Source: Erpobdella octoculata
Taxonomy: Eukaryota > Annelida > Clitellata > Hirudinida > Erpobdellidae
Length of the DNA stretch: 64,000 bases
Assembly (NCBI GenBank): GCA_963978895.1
Contig: OZ022240.1
Span: forward strand, 2,816,354 to 2,880,353
Direction: 5' to 3'
Shown: positions 12,029 through 24,105 of the stretch, piece by piece
How positions within the stretch are numbered: the first letter of the stretch is position 1
Layout of the letters: the number at the start of each line of letters is the position of its first letter
Program-made: the position numbers and the translations under genes
The notes under the pieces: generated by a model
What the model saw: only the letters and a program-made list of their open reading frames with translations
Database searches by the model: none
What the model was told of the DNA's origin: nothing

Positions 12029-14300
12029 GTAGATCTGAAAAATTGAGAGTGTGTTTGGAATAATCCAATAAAGACGATATAAAAAATATAATGACAAGTA
12101 CTTAATTGTAGCAGTTTTCCCCGAGTTAGCTAATTTGTTAAAAAAAATAATTAATAATAACTTTTTCTGTAGGTTTAATAAAAAATTTAATATATAGATA
12201 GATGCATGAATACGCAATAAATAAGCAAATTACCCGTAAATATAAATAAATAAGAAAACAAATACTTAAATACCCAAAAAACATTTCAACTCACAAAAAC
12301 CTTCAAAACGTTGATCGACATGATTCGATTTTGTAAAGAAAACTTGAAAAGAAAGATGCCGACTGAGCAGCACACGGGGGCTGGAAGGGGGGGATGAGAG
12401 AAGAGATGGTTTCCCCTTCCATCTCCCCCACCCACCCCCACCCCGCACTCCTTTCTCATCACGGACACACAGACGTGACGACTACAAAAAGCAGTTATGA
12501 AGGACGCGCCGAAGACGTGTACGTGACTTTGTGGCCGTCTGTCGGATGATGTCGGAAATCTCTGTCGGTTTTCTTTTCGGTTGAAGTCGGTGGTAGACTA
12601 GTTGGAAAAGGAAAGAAAAAGAAAAAAATCTGACAACTAGGAGATACTTGTTGCATCTTGAAGAGGAAAAAACGTTTTCCTATGTGAAAGTAAAAAAAAC
12701 AGAATTGTTTTGCATTAGTGTGGAAAAATGTTTTTGATGTGAAAGAAGAAAAACGCAATTGTTTTCTGTTGTGAAAGTATAAATGGAAAAACGGTTTTTG
12801 ATGTATAAAAGTATAAAAAAGTGGTTTTTTATATGCAAAAAAACGATTTTCGATGTGAAAAAATAAAAACGAAATTGTTTTGTATATGTGTAAAAAAATG
12901 TTGACAATAAATTGTGCAATATATCAAATGTTAAAAATTCAGAGACTACTTAATATTTTAAGAACAAAATGACGAAGAATGCCTCGTGGAGGCAAAAATG
13001 ATGAAGAGCTTTGAAAATAAGAAAAAAGGAAACGAAAAAAAACAAGTGGAAAATAAAAAAAAAAAAACTTGAAAAAACAACTTCTAAAATGTTATTTTGT
13101 TTGCTTAAAAACATTTTTTTTAAGTTGAATATGACGCTTTAAACAAAAAGGTTTAATTAATTAATTTATTTTTCTTTCTGTTTTTTTCTTTCATTTTTAA
13201 AAATTTAATTTGTATACTAAACAAAACAGTTTTTTTTAATTTTATACTAATCCAATAAAAACCTGGTAAAATATTGAGAAATTCTATTGAATTTAGAAGT
13301 ATTTTTAATGGCCTCAAAACAAACTATTAATTTCGTATTTGCTCGAAAACACTGTGTTGCATAAGAAAATTAAGGATTCAGTTCAAATCTAACAAGCTAC
13401 TTGTGCTGCTCATTTTAGCGCAGTTTTTTTTTAATATTTCGTTTTGTTAATTCATTTTTTTGTTGTAAGTTCCATGTTTCCGCCTTCGGCCTTTTAGAAA
13501 TTAAAGAAAAATTTCGGCACTGGCGTCTTCTCATCAATCAATCAACCGCGAATCTTCCTAAGATCCTCAAATTTAATTTAAAACGTGCCGACTACGTCGG
13601 GCATCTGGAAAACTTCAGTGGTATCCACCCCCTCTTTTTTTGTTTTCCACGCTCTCTCTCTCTCTCCATCTCTTCCCAATCACCGATACACTTCCTCTCA
13701 TCCACTCCCTCTCATCCACTCATACCCTCCCTCTCATACCCTTCCTCTCACCTACCCCCCTCATCCACTCCCCCTCACCTAGCCCCCTCATCAGTTCGCG
13801 CTTCGACTCATTTCAATTCCGATAGTTTTGAGCCAATAAGTGACCGGATGTGTGTGCCTATGATAAAATTTTATGAATTTGAAATGGACGAGTTCTTCTA
13901 TTTGAATTTCTCTCTTTTCTCGTTTTTTTATTTTTTCATAGCATTTTTGTCGTTTTAATGTTTCGCACAGAGCAAAAACTGAAAACGTGGTTAATTTTAA
14001 AAAAATTCGATTATGTTTTTGAATGAAAAAAAAATTGCACGTTCAAAAGCGCCCATCTTTAAAGAAACATTAACCTATTCCACACAACTGCCACACTTTT
14101 GGAGGCACATTAATTTTGCACGATAAAACTCGTGTATTCCTCACTTAGTAAACATAAATAAATCTTTCCAATAAAACCACTTCCATTTATTCCAACGTCC
14201 GGCCCTTAAAACTCCAGCGTTAAGGAAGTTATATTTATTTGTTTCATTATTCAGCATCATGTGTTTCCAAACACACATAAAAACGTTTATACATACATGC
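12029..14300. other. AT-rich non-coding stretch
   Basis: AT-rich DNA with poly(A) and poly(T) runs. The exception is a pyrimidine-rich part (13640-13795) with repeated CTCTCATCCACTCCC-like units of about 15 bp. No exon, RNA gene or classified transposon was found. Confidence 0.5.
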
Positions 14301-14304
14301 ATAT

Positions 14305-14832
14305 ATACATACATACATACATACATACATACATACATACATACATACATACATACATACATACATACATACATACATACATACATACATACATACATAC
14401 ATACATACATACATACATACATACATACATACATACATACATACATACATACATACATACATACATACATACATACATACATACATACATACATACATAC
14501 ATACATACATACATACATACATACATACATACATACATACATACATACATACATACATACATACATACATACATACATACATACATACATACATACATAC
14601 ATACATACATACATACATACATACATACATACATACATACATACATACATACATACATACATACATACATACATACATACATACATACATACATACATAC
14701 ATACATACATACATACATACATACATACATACATACATACATACATACATACATACATACATACATACATACATACATACATACATACATACATACATAC
14801 ATACATACATACATACATACATACATACATAC
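14305..14832. repeat. (ATAC)n tetranucleotide array, about 530 bp
   Basis: Apparently perfect ATAC repeats over roughly 130 units. It is open in multiple frames (YIHT and CMYV repeats), which are not proteins. Confidence 0.99.
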
Positions 14833-15012
14833 AACAAGACCGCACATGGAATACATTTCAAACGTTCCGCCTTTAAGTGCGGGATTAAGCTGGAATTGCG
14901 TCTCAGATTCAACGACAAAGTTTTAAAGCGATCCAGACAACTAATTTGATTGACAGCTACCCCTCTTCCTGCTTTCTCCCCTTTAAACTCCACCCTTTTC
15001 CACTTTACCTGT

Positions 15013-15015
<3 letters not shown>

Positions 15016-15103
<88 letters not shown>
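15016..15103. repeat. (CT)n dinucleotide array
   Basis: About 88 bp of uninterrupted CT. Confidence 0.98.
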
Positions 15104-15105
<2 letters not shown>

Positions 15106-15580
15106 ACTCTTTTTATTTACAAAAAAGATATGGTTGTAAGTGACACTGAGGGAATCATTGCTTGCTGCTTATCTGTCACTAGACTGGTTATCATTTGATT
15201 TAATCTGACCGATTAAGCTAAAACATGATAGGAATTTAATAGCCAATTACAATTTAAATAAAATTCCTTTTCTAATATGTAAATAAAACTTAGGAAAACT
15301 GTTTTAAGAATTTTTCAGATGAGTTTAAAATTGAAGGTTTTTGTTGTTTTGTATATTAAGATTATTAAGAGAATTTTCGCGTTTTTTTTCAGCAAATCTC
15401 AAGGAGGAAAAAATATATCAAAATTGAAAAAAATTACAAACCTTTCAAAATGAGAATATTTAATTATTTAATGTTTCATATATGAGAACATGTCGAAACA
15501 GTTACAGAAGCTTTGATGACACATGTGATGCGGTTTGGATTGTCGCTAGACTTTGTTCAGGGTTTCGCTGTCGATATTGG
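15104..15580. other. AT-rich spacer, nothing recognised
   Basis: Unique AT-rich DNA, no feature supported. Confidence 0.5.
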
Positions 15581-15582
15581 CG

Positions 15583-15965
15583 CCGTATTGGTAGGTTATT
15601 TGTAGAGTATTGCTAGGTTATTTGTACAGTATTGGTTGGTTATTTGTTCAGTATTGGTAGGTTATTTGTACAGTATTGGTAGGTTATTTGTACAGTATTG
15701 GTAGGTTATTTGTACAGTAATGGTAGGTTATTTGTACAGTATTGGTAGGTTATTTGTACAGTATTGATAGGTTATTTGTAAAGTATTGGTAGGTTCTTTG
15801 TACAGTATTGATAGGTTATTTGTACAGTATTGGTAGATTATTTGTAGTTTATTGGTAGGTTATTTGTACAATATTAATGAATTAATTGTACAGTATGGGT
15901 GAGTTAATTTACAGTATCGGGAAATTAATTAAACAGTATTGCTGAATTAATTGAACAGTATTGTC
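15583..15965. repeat. 22-bp minisatellite (GGTTATTTGTACAGTATT)
   Basis: About seventeen copies of a 22-bp unit containing GGTAGGTTATTTGTACAGT. Copies decay toward the 3' end, where GAATTAATTGAACAG variants appear. Confidence 0.95.
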
Positions 15966-16029
15966 AAGCAAATTTAAGCTTTGAAAAATAATTTAAAATC
16001 GTTTAGAATTTGTTTTTATCCACAAAAAT

Positions 16030-16102
16030 ACTCAAAAATTGATTGCAAGATTTGAAACAGACAGAGAAACAGAGACGACGAGTTAATAAAAGCATTGGTA
16101 AT
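16030..16102. repeat. Dispersed 72-bp repeat, copy 2
   Basis: Near-identical to 8534-8606 and in the same orientation. No LINE coding sequence lies beside this copy. Confidence 0.85.
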
Positions 16103-16469
16103 AAAAATACCTCTACAAGATGACTGTTAACAAGATGAAACCGCTTTTTTTTCTGTCCAAAATTTTGGGTTGAAAGTTGATGTCATCTCTTAAGCAGTCA
16201 AGGTATTTCTGTGTACTATCCGCCTGTGAGTGTGTGTGTGTGATGTTATAAGGGTTGTCTTATCCGTCAAGCGCGTGTATTATTTATAAATGCATTATTC
16301 ATGAGTGATTAGCACAGAGCACCTGCTTTTCTCAGCTGACAAAAAACGATCACCTGTCTTGTTTTTAAATGATGTCCTCGGTGGAGAGGTGAGTGCTGGG
16401 AGCTGGTTTTTAAGTTTCCTGAAAGTGATGATGACAGTGGAGGTGTGAGGTGCCCTAAGCCACTGATGA

Positions 16470-16604
16470 TGGTGATAGTAGTATAAACGATATTGGTAAT
16501 GATGATGATGATGGTGGTGGTGATGATGATAGTAGTTTACATAATGGTGATGATTGTGATGATGGCGGTAATAATGATAATGGCAGTTTACAAGATGGTG
16601 ATTG

Positions 16605-16685
<81 letters not shown>

Positions 16686-16760
16686 CGATGATGATGACGA
16701 CGACGACGACGACGACGACGGTAGTTTAGATGGTGGTGGTGGTGATGATGACGACAATGG
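16470..16760. repeat. GAT trinucleotide array
   Basis: Perfect GAT runs at about 16600-16683 flanked by degenerate GAT/GGT/GAC triplets. Confidence 0.95.
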
Positions 16761-16869
16761 TAGCTCATCTGGTGATGCGATGATGCTCGTTCATATGGTT
16801 ATGATCATGTCATATATATGTCTGTAGTTTATATGGTAACGAGTGTTTATATAGCGATATGGTGGTGAA

Positions 16870-17212
16870 AATATTGATAGTGATATAAATAGAGATGATA
16901 GTGAAATAAATAGAGATGATATAAATAGAGATGATAATGATATAAATAGAGATGATAATGATATATATAGAGATGATGATGATATAAATAGAGATGATAA
17001 TGATATAAATAGAGATGATAATGATATAAATAGAGATGATAATGATATAAATAGAGATGATAATGATATAAATAGAGATGATAATGATATAAATAGAGAT
17101 GATAATGATATAAATAGAGATGATAATGATATAAATAGAGATGATAATGATATAAATAGAGATGATAATGATATAAATAGAGATGATAATGATATAAATA
17201 GAGATGATAAGC
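16870..17212. repeat. 21-bp minisatellite
   Basis: About sixteen copies of a 21-bp unit, GATGATAATGATATAAATAG plus A. The central copies are nearly perfect. Because 21 is divisible by three, the minus strand shows a false seven-residue protein repeat (ISLSSLF). Confidence 0.97.
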
Positions 17213-18361
17213 CGTACAAAACGAGATTTTTTCACAAATTCCTCATATTTCAAGATTTGCCAGGTTTTTTTTTATGCAAATCTTTCTTTTAAAACGATTT
17301 TTTGGAATTTGTATATGCGAAACGAAAATAATTTTTGTTTATTTCAAAAAATATTATTCAAAAATATTTAAAACTTTAACAGAATGCATTGTCATGAGGA
17401 GGGAGTTTATATATCAAATTTCAGCACAATTGGATGACGGGAAATTAATTAAGTTCCATTTTCAAGCAAGCAAGCAAGACCGGTAGTGAATTTATTAAAA
17501 GGAATTTAAAAACAGAGAAAAATATCAGCATTAGCAGTATTTAGTTGCCAGCATTTAGTTTCAAAAGTTTTATCAGCAGATTAAAAAATAATAATACATC
17601 TTAATAAATTTTCGCTATTTAAAAATGATTTATTTTTTCTTTTATTTCTTTTCATTAATCTTAAGTCACCTAACATTAAAAAAACTGTTCGAGGCAATGT
17701 TTCATATTATATCCTTGAGGGTAAGAAAAAAATTGAAAAATAAAATGTATATGAGAAGAAAAACAGAAAAAAAAATAAAATTAAAAAATAAAAAAGAGTT
17801 AGATAAAAAAAGAAAAAAGAGTTAGATAAAAAAACAACAAGAAGGAAAGAAAAGAAATAAAGAAAAAAAAAGTTGATTAAACGAAATGGTAAGTGGATAT
17901 AATTTAGTTTCGGTCTTTGACGATTTTTTTAGCTGCAAAATTTCGTTTCTTTCATCAATTTTATTTAGTTCAATGTTTTTTTCGCCTTGAAATAAAAAGA
18001 TGACTAAAATCGTTGAAATTTTGCGACGAGTCAAAGAAAAACGACTGAAAAACAAAAGTAAAAAACCAAAAAAGAAGCGCTCTTAATGGTATTGATGTGA
18101 TATGTAGAAAAACAAGTAAATCTTTTCTTCATTTCTTTTTCAAGTTTTGTTTTCAAGTTTTGTTTTTATTTTCTGTTTATCTTTCATTTTTTCTTGCTTT
18201 GAATTTTGCTTGAAAAAAGATCTCCATCATCAAACCGATTTAACTTCAAGTTGACATTTTAAACAATTTTCTCTCAGTCGGTTATTCTGATTTATTTTCA
18301 TATTTAATTAACTATTTGCAATTAATATAAATTTTAATCTGTATCAATAGATATATAATAG

Positions 18362-18365
<4 letters not shown>
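17213..18365. other. AT-rich non-coding stretch
   Basis: A-rich and T-rich DNA. ATCAAATTTCAGCACAATTG (17415 region), followed by GGATGACGGGAA, has the look of a retroelement 3' tail, but I cannot assign it. No gene supported. Confidence 0.5.

Positions 18366-18453
<88 letters not shown>
18366..18453. repeat. (TA)n dinucleotide array
   Basis: About 88 bp of uninterrupted TA. Confidence 0.98.
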
Positions 18454-18454
<1 letters not shown>

Positions 18455-18664
18455 TTGTAAATATAAATTTAATAATTTTAATTTTATTACTAATATGTGC
18501 GTTCTTAATTGTGTGTTTTCTACTTTCTTCCTCTCACTCATTACGCACAACTGAATAACTTCTTTGTTTATTTACGCAGCCGAGCGAAATTGGATAAAAA
18601 CCTACTTTCCTTCTTTCTTGATTGCAAAAAGTTTTTTTTTTCATTTATTTTCACGATAAAAAAC

Positions 18665-18780
18665 AAAATCAATTTTAATCTAGCTCCAGATTCGAACCCT
18701 GGTGGAGTCGGCGCGTCATGGCTGTCGCCACTGAAATCTTCAACTAAGCGCTGATCGAGCCATAGCGAGCCGTGAGCCGG
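18665..18780 (-). mobile_element. tRNA-like SINE fragment
   Basis: Read on the minus strand it shows TGGCTCGATCAGCG (box A-like) and, about 50 bases later, GGGTTCGAATCTGG (good pol III box B), then an AT-rich body. The spacing and boxes fit a serine/leucine-tRNA-derived SINE head. No full cloverleaf was confirmed. Confidence 0.45.
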
Positions 18781-19107
18781 AGTTAGCTGAAAGTTTCAAG
18801 GTGTTGTCAGCTTTAAATGCCTGTATTGGAAGAAATAACGTAATTTTTAATTATTGAGTTGTAATCTCTATTGATATAATTGTACCAGATTCGATAAATC
18901 TGATCATTGGTTTCTCACTACTGCACTCATTTGAACAACTAACCACGCGCACTCCTCGAGCACTCTCTTATATACACACACTCATTCAGTTCATTCATTC
19001 ATTCGTGCACTCGCTCAATCCTACATTCGTTTTACTCGGACAATCAACTCAGACTTGTGATCAACGAAATTTCAATGAGGTTGAGGACACGGATTGGGCT
19101 TAAAGAA

Positions 19108-19245
19108 AATGATGGAGAGAGACAGAGAGAGACAGAAAGAGACAGAGAGAGACAGAGAGAGAAACAGAGTGAGAGGGAGAGAGAGACAGACAGACAGACA
19201 GACAGAAAGACAGAGAGAAAAAAAGAATGAATGAATGAATGAAGT
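19108..19245. repeat. GAGACAGA-type tract with GAAT run
   Basis: GAGAGACA units and a (CAGA)n run at about 19190-19205, followed by AATG tetranucleotides (19226-19243). Confidence 0.85.
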
Positions 19246-19349
19246 GAACGTTGAAAGAATGAATAAATGGGTGGTCTTCTATTGATCTCACAATGAACGA
19301 CATCGCAAGCGGAAGTAATTTAACGCGGCATCAATCACGTGATGAGACG

Positions 19350-19445
19350 CGACCACACAGGCGCTCGACAGATGACCACACGGGCGCTTGACTGATGACC
19401 ACGCAGGCACACGACAGATGACCACGCAGGCACTCGACAGATGAA
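19350..19445. repeat. 23-bp minisatellite
   Basis: Four copies with a 23-bp period containing GACCACGCAGG and CTCGACAGAT. Confidence 0.88.
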
Positions 19446-19595
19446 CGCACGGCCGCTCGTTAGAGAATTACACAAAACAAGGATGAGAGAACGAGTTTGA
19501 TTACCAATTGCAAAATCGTTCCGCGATTTCTTGTTATCTCGCTGTTTCCAAGAGATCAGTGATTCGTCCTTTCCTAGCTCCACAAATACCACGAA

Positions 19596-19700
19596 CCTCG
19601 CTTCAGTCGAGCCAGTAGAGCCAGTAGGGTACCAAGCCTGGACCTAGGAGGAGAAAAAAAGAAATGGCCGATCAAATTATGATCTACAAGCTACTACAGC
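19596..19700 (+). mobile_element. Degraded SINE-like element, copy C
   Basis: It shares GAGCCAGT, CCAAGCCTGGAC, AGGAGGAGAAAA and GATCAAATTATGAT with copies at 19855-20029 and 20465-20655. It is more diverged and its 3' part is unclear. Confidence 0.5.
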
Positions 19701-19841
19701 TTGTTCAGTCTGATTGACTATGAATTATCATAATTTATCTTGTCTGCCATTTTTTACTTGCAATGTTGAAATAACTGCTACAAGGTAGGGTTAAAACTTA
19801 AGATAAGAAAGTTGAAAGTTTAAGGGATCCAGCGTTTGAGC

Positions 19842-20042
19842 TCATACGAGTATATATTTTTTTTTTTATAATAGTTTATAGTCCTTTACACCAGGTGTTT
19901 TAAGACTCTAATGGCTGTATGTGGGAAGCACTTAAGTACTTCCTGTCGTGGATCAGAATTTGATCCTTTTTACTTTCCCCTCCTCCTTTCTCCAGGCTTG
20001 GGACTGGCTCGCAATTAGCAAGGCGGAGTTCATACGAGTATA
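19842..20042 (-). mobile_element. SINE-like retroposon copy A with 13-bp target duplication
   Basis: A 175-bp unit (19855-20029) is bounded by perfect 13-bp direct repeats TCATACGAGTATA at 19842-19854 and 20030-20042. On the minus strand it starts ACTCCGCCTTGCTAATTGCG, contains CCAAGCCTGGAGAAAGGAGG, and ends CACCTGGTGTAAAGG...CTATTATAAAAAAAA. Terminal A-tail plus long target duplication are the marks of LINE-driven retroposition. I saw no clear pol III boxes, so it may instead be a truncated LINE end. Confidence 0.75.
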
Positions 20043-20221
20043 GTAACCCTTGTAGCATAAACAGCTTGTACGTCGTAATCAATTATGCACTCTATTAATC
20101 TCGTAAGTAAAAACAGACTTGTAATCTGTGAACGTGTGAAAATGACAGGAATGAGGGGTAGTTGCGGCTACTTTTTTTAAAATTGTATTCCACTTTTTAA
20201 AATACCTACTCAAGTTTTTTT

Positions 20222-20345
20222 TGGCGCCACTTAAAATTGGCGTCTCTTATAAATGGCGCCCCCACAAATGGCGCTAATTACAAATGGCGCCAATTACAAA
20301 GGGCGCCAATTACAAATGGCGCCCATTACTAATGGCGCCCAACGA
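20222..20345. repeat. 16-bp GGCGCC minisatellite
   Basis: About eight copies of roughly AATGGCGCCAATTACA, each holding the palindrome GGCGCC. It lies between two oppositely oriented copies of the SINE-like family. Confidence 0.9.
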
Positions 20346-20464
20346 CTTGCTAAGTTTTAAAAACAGTTCTTGTATTGTTTTACAGGCTTGCTTTTTGTGC
20401 TAATGATTGCAATTTACTATTATATGAATTCATATGAATGAAAGAAAGTACAGCCTTTTACTCA

Positions 20465-20655
20465 ACTATGGCAGTTTCCAACTTAACTCCGCCTCTTGCT
20501 TTTGCGAGCCAAACCCAAACCAAGCCTGGACAAAGGAAGATGGAAAAAAAAATCAAATTATGAATCGTTACAGGAAGTATTTCGGCATTTCCTACAAACT
20601 GCCATTTTTGAGTACTAAAACACCTGGTGTTAAATCTTTTAAACTATTATAAAAT
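20465..20655 (+). mobile_element. SINE-like retroposon copy B
   Basis: It opens AACTCCGCCTCTTGC, carries CCAAGCCTGGACAAAGGAAG and ends AACACCTGGTGTTAAATC...CTATTATAAAATAAA, so it matches copy A from head to tail in the opposite orientation. No convincing target duplication. Confidence 0.7.
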
Positions 20656-21180
20656 AAAGTTGTCTAACTACATAAATAATAATATAATTATAATAAATTA
20701 TTCTGAATACGTATAATTAAACAATAATTATATAATTAATAATTATTTGGCTTCTGTTTCTTAATACACTTGTGTATGTGTTTCTTAATACACTTGTCTG
20801 TGTTTCTTTATACACGTGTGTGTGTGTGTGTTGTGTGTGTGTGGGCTTAATTAGTCACGCCCTTGTACCTCTGAAAATGAGATTTCCTCCAAACAACTCC
20901 AACTAATGATGGCAGACTTTCACTCTTTATTTCCTTTCTCTTGGAATTTCTCGGTGCTTCCGTTGTTCCTTGAATTCCATTCGCTCTTAATTTTTCCTCG
21001 TTTTTTATGCACTCGCAATGAAGTACAACATTTCCCAAATTCCATTTAAAGAATTATTTAAATAAATGTAATTAAATATTAGTATAAAGTGAAGTAACAA
21101 CTAAGCAAATAACTAACATACATTCTAAACTTAAGATCGATTGACATAACGGGCATGTAAAAAAGTAATTCTTCATTCAA
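20656..21180. other. AT-rich stretch with TG run
   Basis: It contains TTTCTTAATACACTTGT repeated about three times (20757-20815) and a (TG)n run (20816-20842). No gene supported. Confidence 0.5.
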
Positions 21181-21184
21181 ACGA

Positions 21185-21290
21185 TCGCGTGGCTTATAAG
21201 ATGGGATCATCGTCTGGATTTGAGGGGTCTTTATGGGGTTGAACCAGCCCGCTGCGGCCGCACGACGTACCCGCTCGGCCATAACTTGGA
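21185..21290 (-). mobile_element. tRNA-derived SINE head with clear A and B boxes
   Basis: On the minus strand TGGCCGAGCGGG (21281-21270) is a textbook box A of serine/leucine tRNAs, and GGTTCAACCCC (21245-21235) is a good box B, about 25 bp after the end of box A. The T-stem pairs only partly, so this reads as a SINE head rather than a working tRNA gene. Confidence 0.6.
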
Positions 21291-21479
21291 AGGCTTCAGA
21301 GAGTCAGGCATGACTTAGTGACCATTCTCTGGAAATCTCTTTGCTTTAAACGAGGATGCGGCTGCTCGAGTTATGCGGGATATCCTGTCGATAAATTCCA
21401 AGTATTTCCGCAAAAACTTGAACAAGACAGGTCTAATTGATGAATCGATAGAGGTGTTTTATTTGAATTGGAATTTATT

Positions 21480-21671
<192 letters not shown>

Positions 21672-22279
21672 TTAATTATAATCAATGAAGCTAATTGACC
21701 TATAATTAATCAATTACATACTCCACTATCTCATTCAATAAATAATGTAGTTTCTGATACTGCCTGTGGGATTCATTAAAGTTTCATATTTTGAAAACTA
21801 AAAGAAAAACAGCAGCGAGACTTCAATAATGATACTCAACTAATCATAATATTATAATATTATAATTATTTTTACATATATGCATAGATTCATACACCTA
21901 TTATTTGTTCGAATAATACCCGTTCATTAAACATTAAGAATAGCTACATTTAAGGAAAATTTAAATAAACTCATATTTAAACAGTTTCTATATACATTTA
22001 AAAAGTATTTTTTAATTTGAAAACAAAGAAAAGCACGTAAACCATTTATTGAAAATTCACCAGGGTGGTCCGAGAAGCAAAACGCCGAGGAGAATGTAAA
22101 CGATAAATTAGGACTATCAGGCAGAACAATCAATTGGCGGGAAGGAATGAAAAAGCGAATTTATATAAGACCAACAATCTGTGACCATGAATAAAAAGTG
22201 AATGATAATGAGATTGTTTTGGGGGTGAGTGAGTGAGCGAGCATGTGAGTGAATGTGAGTAATTGAGTGAGTGTGTATA
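21672..22279. other. AT-rich spacer, nothing recognised
   Basis: Unique AT-rich DNA; GAGTGAGTGAGCGAG-type short repeats at 22227-22272 immediately precede the Helitron. Confidence 0.5.
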
Positions 22280-22463
22280 TCTATATATATATATATATAA
22301 ATAAGATTATGTGTGTTTGTGTGTAACTTGTGCATTGCGACCCCATTCATCCGATCGTAATGAAATTTTTACACAAGCTTGAGAGTCAATGGAGGAAGGT
22401 TTTAGTAAAAAAAAACTAAAATCGGTCACAAAATGAGTGGAGCGGAGCGGGAGAGTAAGCGGG

Positions 22464-22526
<63 letters not shown>

Positions 22527-22831
22527 TATACACAGACATAACTGAGCGGAAACGAGAACGGAAAAGCAACTGAAAGCGAAAGAGCGAGCGGGAAAGGGAA
22601 AGCGACCAGGAACGGGAGAGCAAGCGAAAGCGGGAAAGCGACCGAGATCAAAAGAACAAGCGGGAAAGAAAAAGTAGTGACCGGGAGCGGGAAAGCTACC
22701 GGGAGCGAGAAACCGACCGGGAGCGAAAAAGCGACCGGGAACGGAAGAGCAAGCGGGGAAGGAAACGGGAGCGAGAGAGACAAGCATAAGAAAACCTCTA
22801 AAAACCCCGGGCAACGCCGGGCACCCCGCTA
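22280..22831 (+). mobile_element. Non-autonomous Helitron, complete ends
   Basis: It begins TCTATATATATATATATAAA, ends CTAG and sits between a 5' A (22279) and a 3' T (22832), the A|TC...CTAG|T rule of Helitrons. Eight bases before CTAG is a hairpin, CCCGG-GCAACG-CCGGG (22805-22820). There is no target duplication, as expected. At 552 bp it lacks the Rep/helicase gene. Its interior carries a (TA)n run (22470-22516) and an array of about 12-16 bp units such as GAAAGCGACCGGGAGCG. Confidence 0.8.
22570..22770. repeat. Short tandem array inside the Helitron
   Basis: Imperfect units built on GCGGGAAAGCGACCGGGAGC, much GC-richer than the flanks; internal minisatellites are common in non-autonomous Helitrons. 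Confidence 0.75.
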
Positions 22832-23640
22832 GTATTATATATAATAATTAATATTTTTATATTATAATGTGTCAGGGTTTTTTTATTATTAGCCATCGCA
22901 ACACTGCTTTTTGGTCATCAAAAATGTCTTTCCTTGCTATCAATTAGTACAATTGGAAGTTTTTCAACTTTGCGACTTTTATACCGCCTCACCTGAACCT
23001 TATAAACCTCAGCTATTTCTTACAAGTTTATAAGGGAGGTAGTTCAAAAATTATGTCAAATAAAAACTTTTAAGTTATCTTCTAATCGCATCAAAATTTT
23101 TAATCTATTTGGCAAACATAGAAATATTAAAACAATATTTTCCTGATTTAAAGAAAATATTAAAACATCTGGTCACAGCCATTTATTGACCGATTATGCT
23201 ACGGTCAAGCAAACGGGACCAGTATGACGTTATTATACAATTTAAAATATGAATATTCATGAACAATAATTAAAAACAAATATTTATAGTTAATTTTGTG
23301 TACACTTAATTAATTATCTACAACATTTGTGAGACTTAATTTTTTTTAAATTCTCTTCTTTTCAGAGAACTGTAAGATTTGATAAATTTAATATCTTTGT
23401 CAAAAAATATATAAAAAAATTACCTGAAGATTCAGTTTTGCATTGCCGATAATCGAAATCTAATCTGAAATTTATCATTTGTTGGTTTCAAAAGATGAAG
23501 AAGTATTCAATCAAAACTTTGAATATTCTTTCGAACTCAACAGCCATAATGTTTATCGATGTGAGATCATTATGCTGGACTGGTTGATCGATTGATCGAT
23601 CGATTGATTGATATATATTGATTGATTAGTTGGCCAATGG
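22832..23640. other. AT-rich stretch, nothing recognised
   Basis: Unique AT-rich DNA with a short GATCGATTGATCGATC run at 23586-23625. Confidence 0.5.
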
Positions 23641-23699
23641 TTTCTATTAACTTTTATAAGATATTTCAGTAACAATAATGTAATTCTATGCTAATAACT

Positions 23700-24105
23700 A
23701 TAATACTTGTATGCACCTACTAATTATAATACTCATACAAATATGTATATATGCAGTAATAATTATAATATTAATAAGCAGCTTCTAATGATAATATTTA
23801 TAGGCAGCTAATAATTATAATATTTACATGAACCTAATAATTGTGATATTTATATGCAATTATTAATGATAATATTTATAGACAGCTAATATTTATAATA
23901 TTTATATGAAGCTACTAATGATAATGTTTATATGCAGCTAATAATTATAATGTTTTTATGAAGCTACTAGTGATAATGTTTATATGTAGCTAATAATTAT
24001 AATATAAATATGCAGCAAATAATTATAACATTTATATGCAGCTAATAATTATAACATTCATATACAGCCACTAAAGATAATATTTATCAAAAGCTATAAA
24101 TAACA
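23700..24105. repeat. Degenerate AT-rich minisatellite, about 26-30 bp
   Basis: Around fourteen diverged copies built on GCAGCTAATAATTATAATAT plus TTATAT. Confidence 0.8.

Noticed and set aside
15583..15965. CRISPR-like regular 22-bp repeats here and at 9.0 kb
   Set aside because: Units are directly tandem with no unique spacers, and the DNA is eukaryotic.
21185..21290. Functional tRNA gene
   Set aside because: A and B boxes are good, but T-arm and acceptor pairing are incomplete, so a SINE head fits better.
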